This document shows positions 20,421 through 20,475 of a DNA stretch of 20,475 nt, piece by piece. The DNA is from Syntrophorhabdus sp. (lineage in GTDB: Bacteria; Desulfobacterota; BSN033; UBA1163), in contig DYHU01000034.1 in NCBI GenBank assembly GCA_020724025.1, positions 1 to 20,475 on the forward strand, read 5' to 3'. The notes below the pieces were generated by a model. The model was given only the letters and a program-made list of their open reading frames with translations. It did no database searches and was not told the origin of the DNA. How positions within the stretch are numbered: position 1 is the first letter of the stretch; every line of letters starts with the position of its first letter. The position numbers and the translations under genes were made by a program.

Positions 20421-20449
20421 TTTACACCCCCTTTTCTATATTTTATTAT
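20421..20449 (+). promoter_or_regulatory. promoter pointing out of the window
   Basis: TTTACA (20421-20426), 17 bp, TATTAT (20444-20449), in an AT-rich gene-free stretch (20217-20475). It presumably drives a gene or RNA beyond the right edge. Confidence 0.45.
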
Positions 20450-20475
20450 GTGATACCTCGGCATGGGCAAGCTCT

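Overview
The window looks like chromosome of an anaerobic, probably deltaproteobacterial (Desulfobacterota-like) bacterium. This is inferred from a demethylmenaquinone methyltransferase, a ferritin-like protein, a small ferredoxin-like protein inside a carboxylate-CoA operon, a tripartite tricarboxylate (Tct) transporter, an apparent selenocysteine codon, and many short palindromic and heptameric intergenic repeats. No rRNA, tRNA, CRISPR array, transposase or phage gene was seen.

Layout. 1-706: degenerate sequence holding two overlapping broken ORFs, the second resembling a small antitoxin with an in-frame TAG. 722-6504 (minus strand): a run of housekeeping, repair and stress genes. In transcription order these are a DUF2007-like protein, a ferritin-like protein, a FlK-type hotdog thioesterase, archease, the RNA ligase RtcB, a DUF1786 protein, an O6-methylguanine-DNA methyltransferase and a CheR-like methyltransferase. 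6692-7246 (+): an HTH-cupin regulator. 7338-8129 (-): a SAM methyltransferase. 8521-17977 (+): a catabolic locus with an IclR regulator, ligase beta subunit (interrupted by TAG), ferredoxin-like protein, HMG-CoA-lyase-family enzyme, ligase alpha subunit, TctC-TctB-TctA, an HTH-cupin regulator, an isocitrate-lyase-superfamily lyase and another HTH-cupin regulator. 18102-18983 (-): an exported DUF4124/retropepsin-like protein, divergent from ubiE/menG and a RimI-like acetyltransferase (19063-20216, +). The right end (20217-20475) is non-coding, AT-rich and structured, with a good promoter aimed out of the window.

How the genes may work together. The locus at 8.5-18 kb reads as uptake of a di- or tricarboxylate by TctABC, activation to a CoA thioester by the two-subunit ligase, and carbon-carbon cleavage by the HMG-CoA-lyase homologue and by the KRCGH-type lyase. 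Control would come from IclR and cupin-type sensors. A 3-hydroxy-3-methyl-branched acid (citramalate, 3-hydroxy-3-methylglutarate or a relative) is a reasonable but unproven substrate class.

Most striking observation. The rtcB reading frame is split only by a TGA placed exactly at the conserved bridging active-site cysteine (D-I-N-[TGA]-G-V-R-L). It is followed 21 nt later by a hairpin whose apical loop is AGGUCU, the loop I recall for the E. coli fdhF SECIS. RtcB here therefore appears to be a selenoprotein with selenocysteine at its di-manganese centre. Second most striking: six arrays of 7-bp repeats, each touching, overlapping or lying within a few bases of a gene's stop codon.
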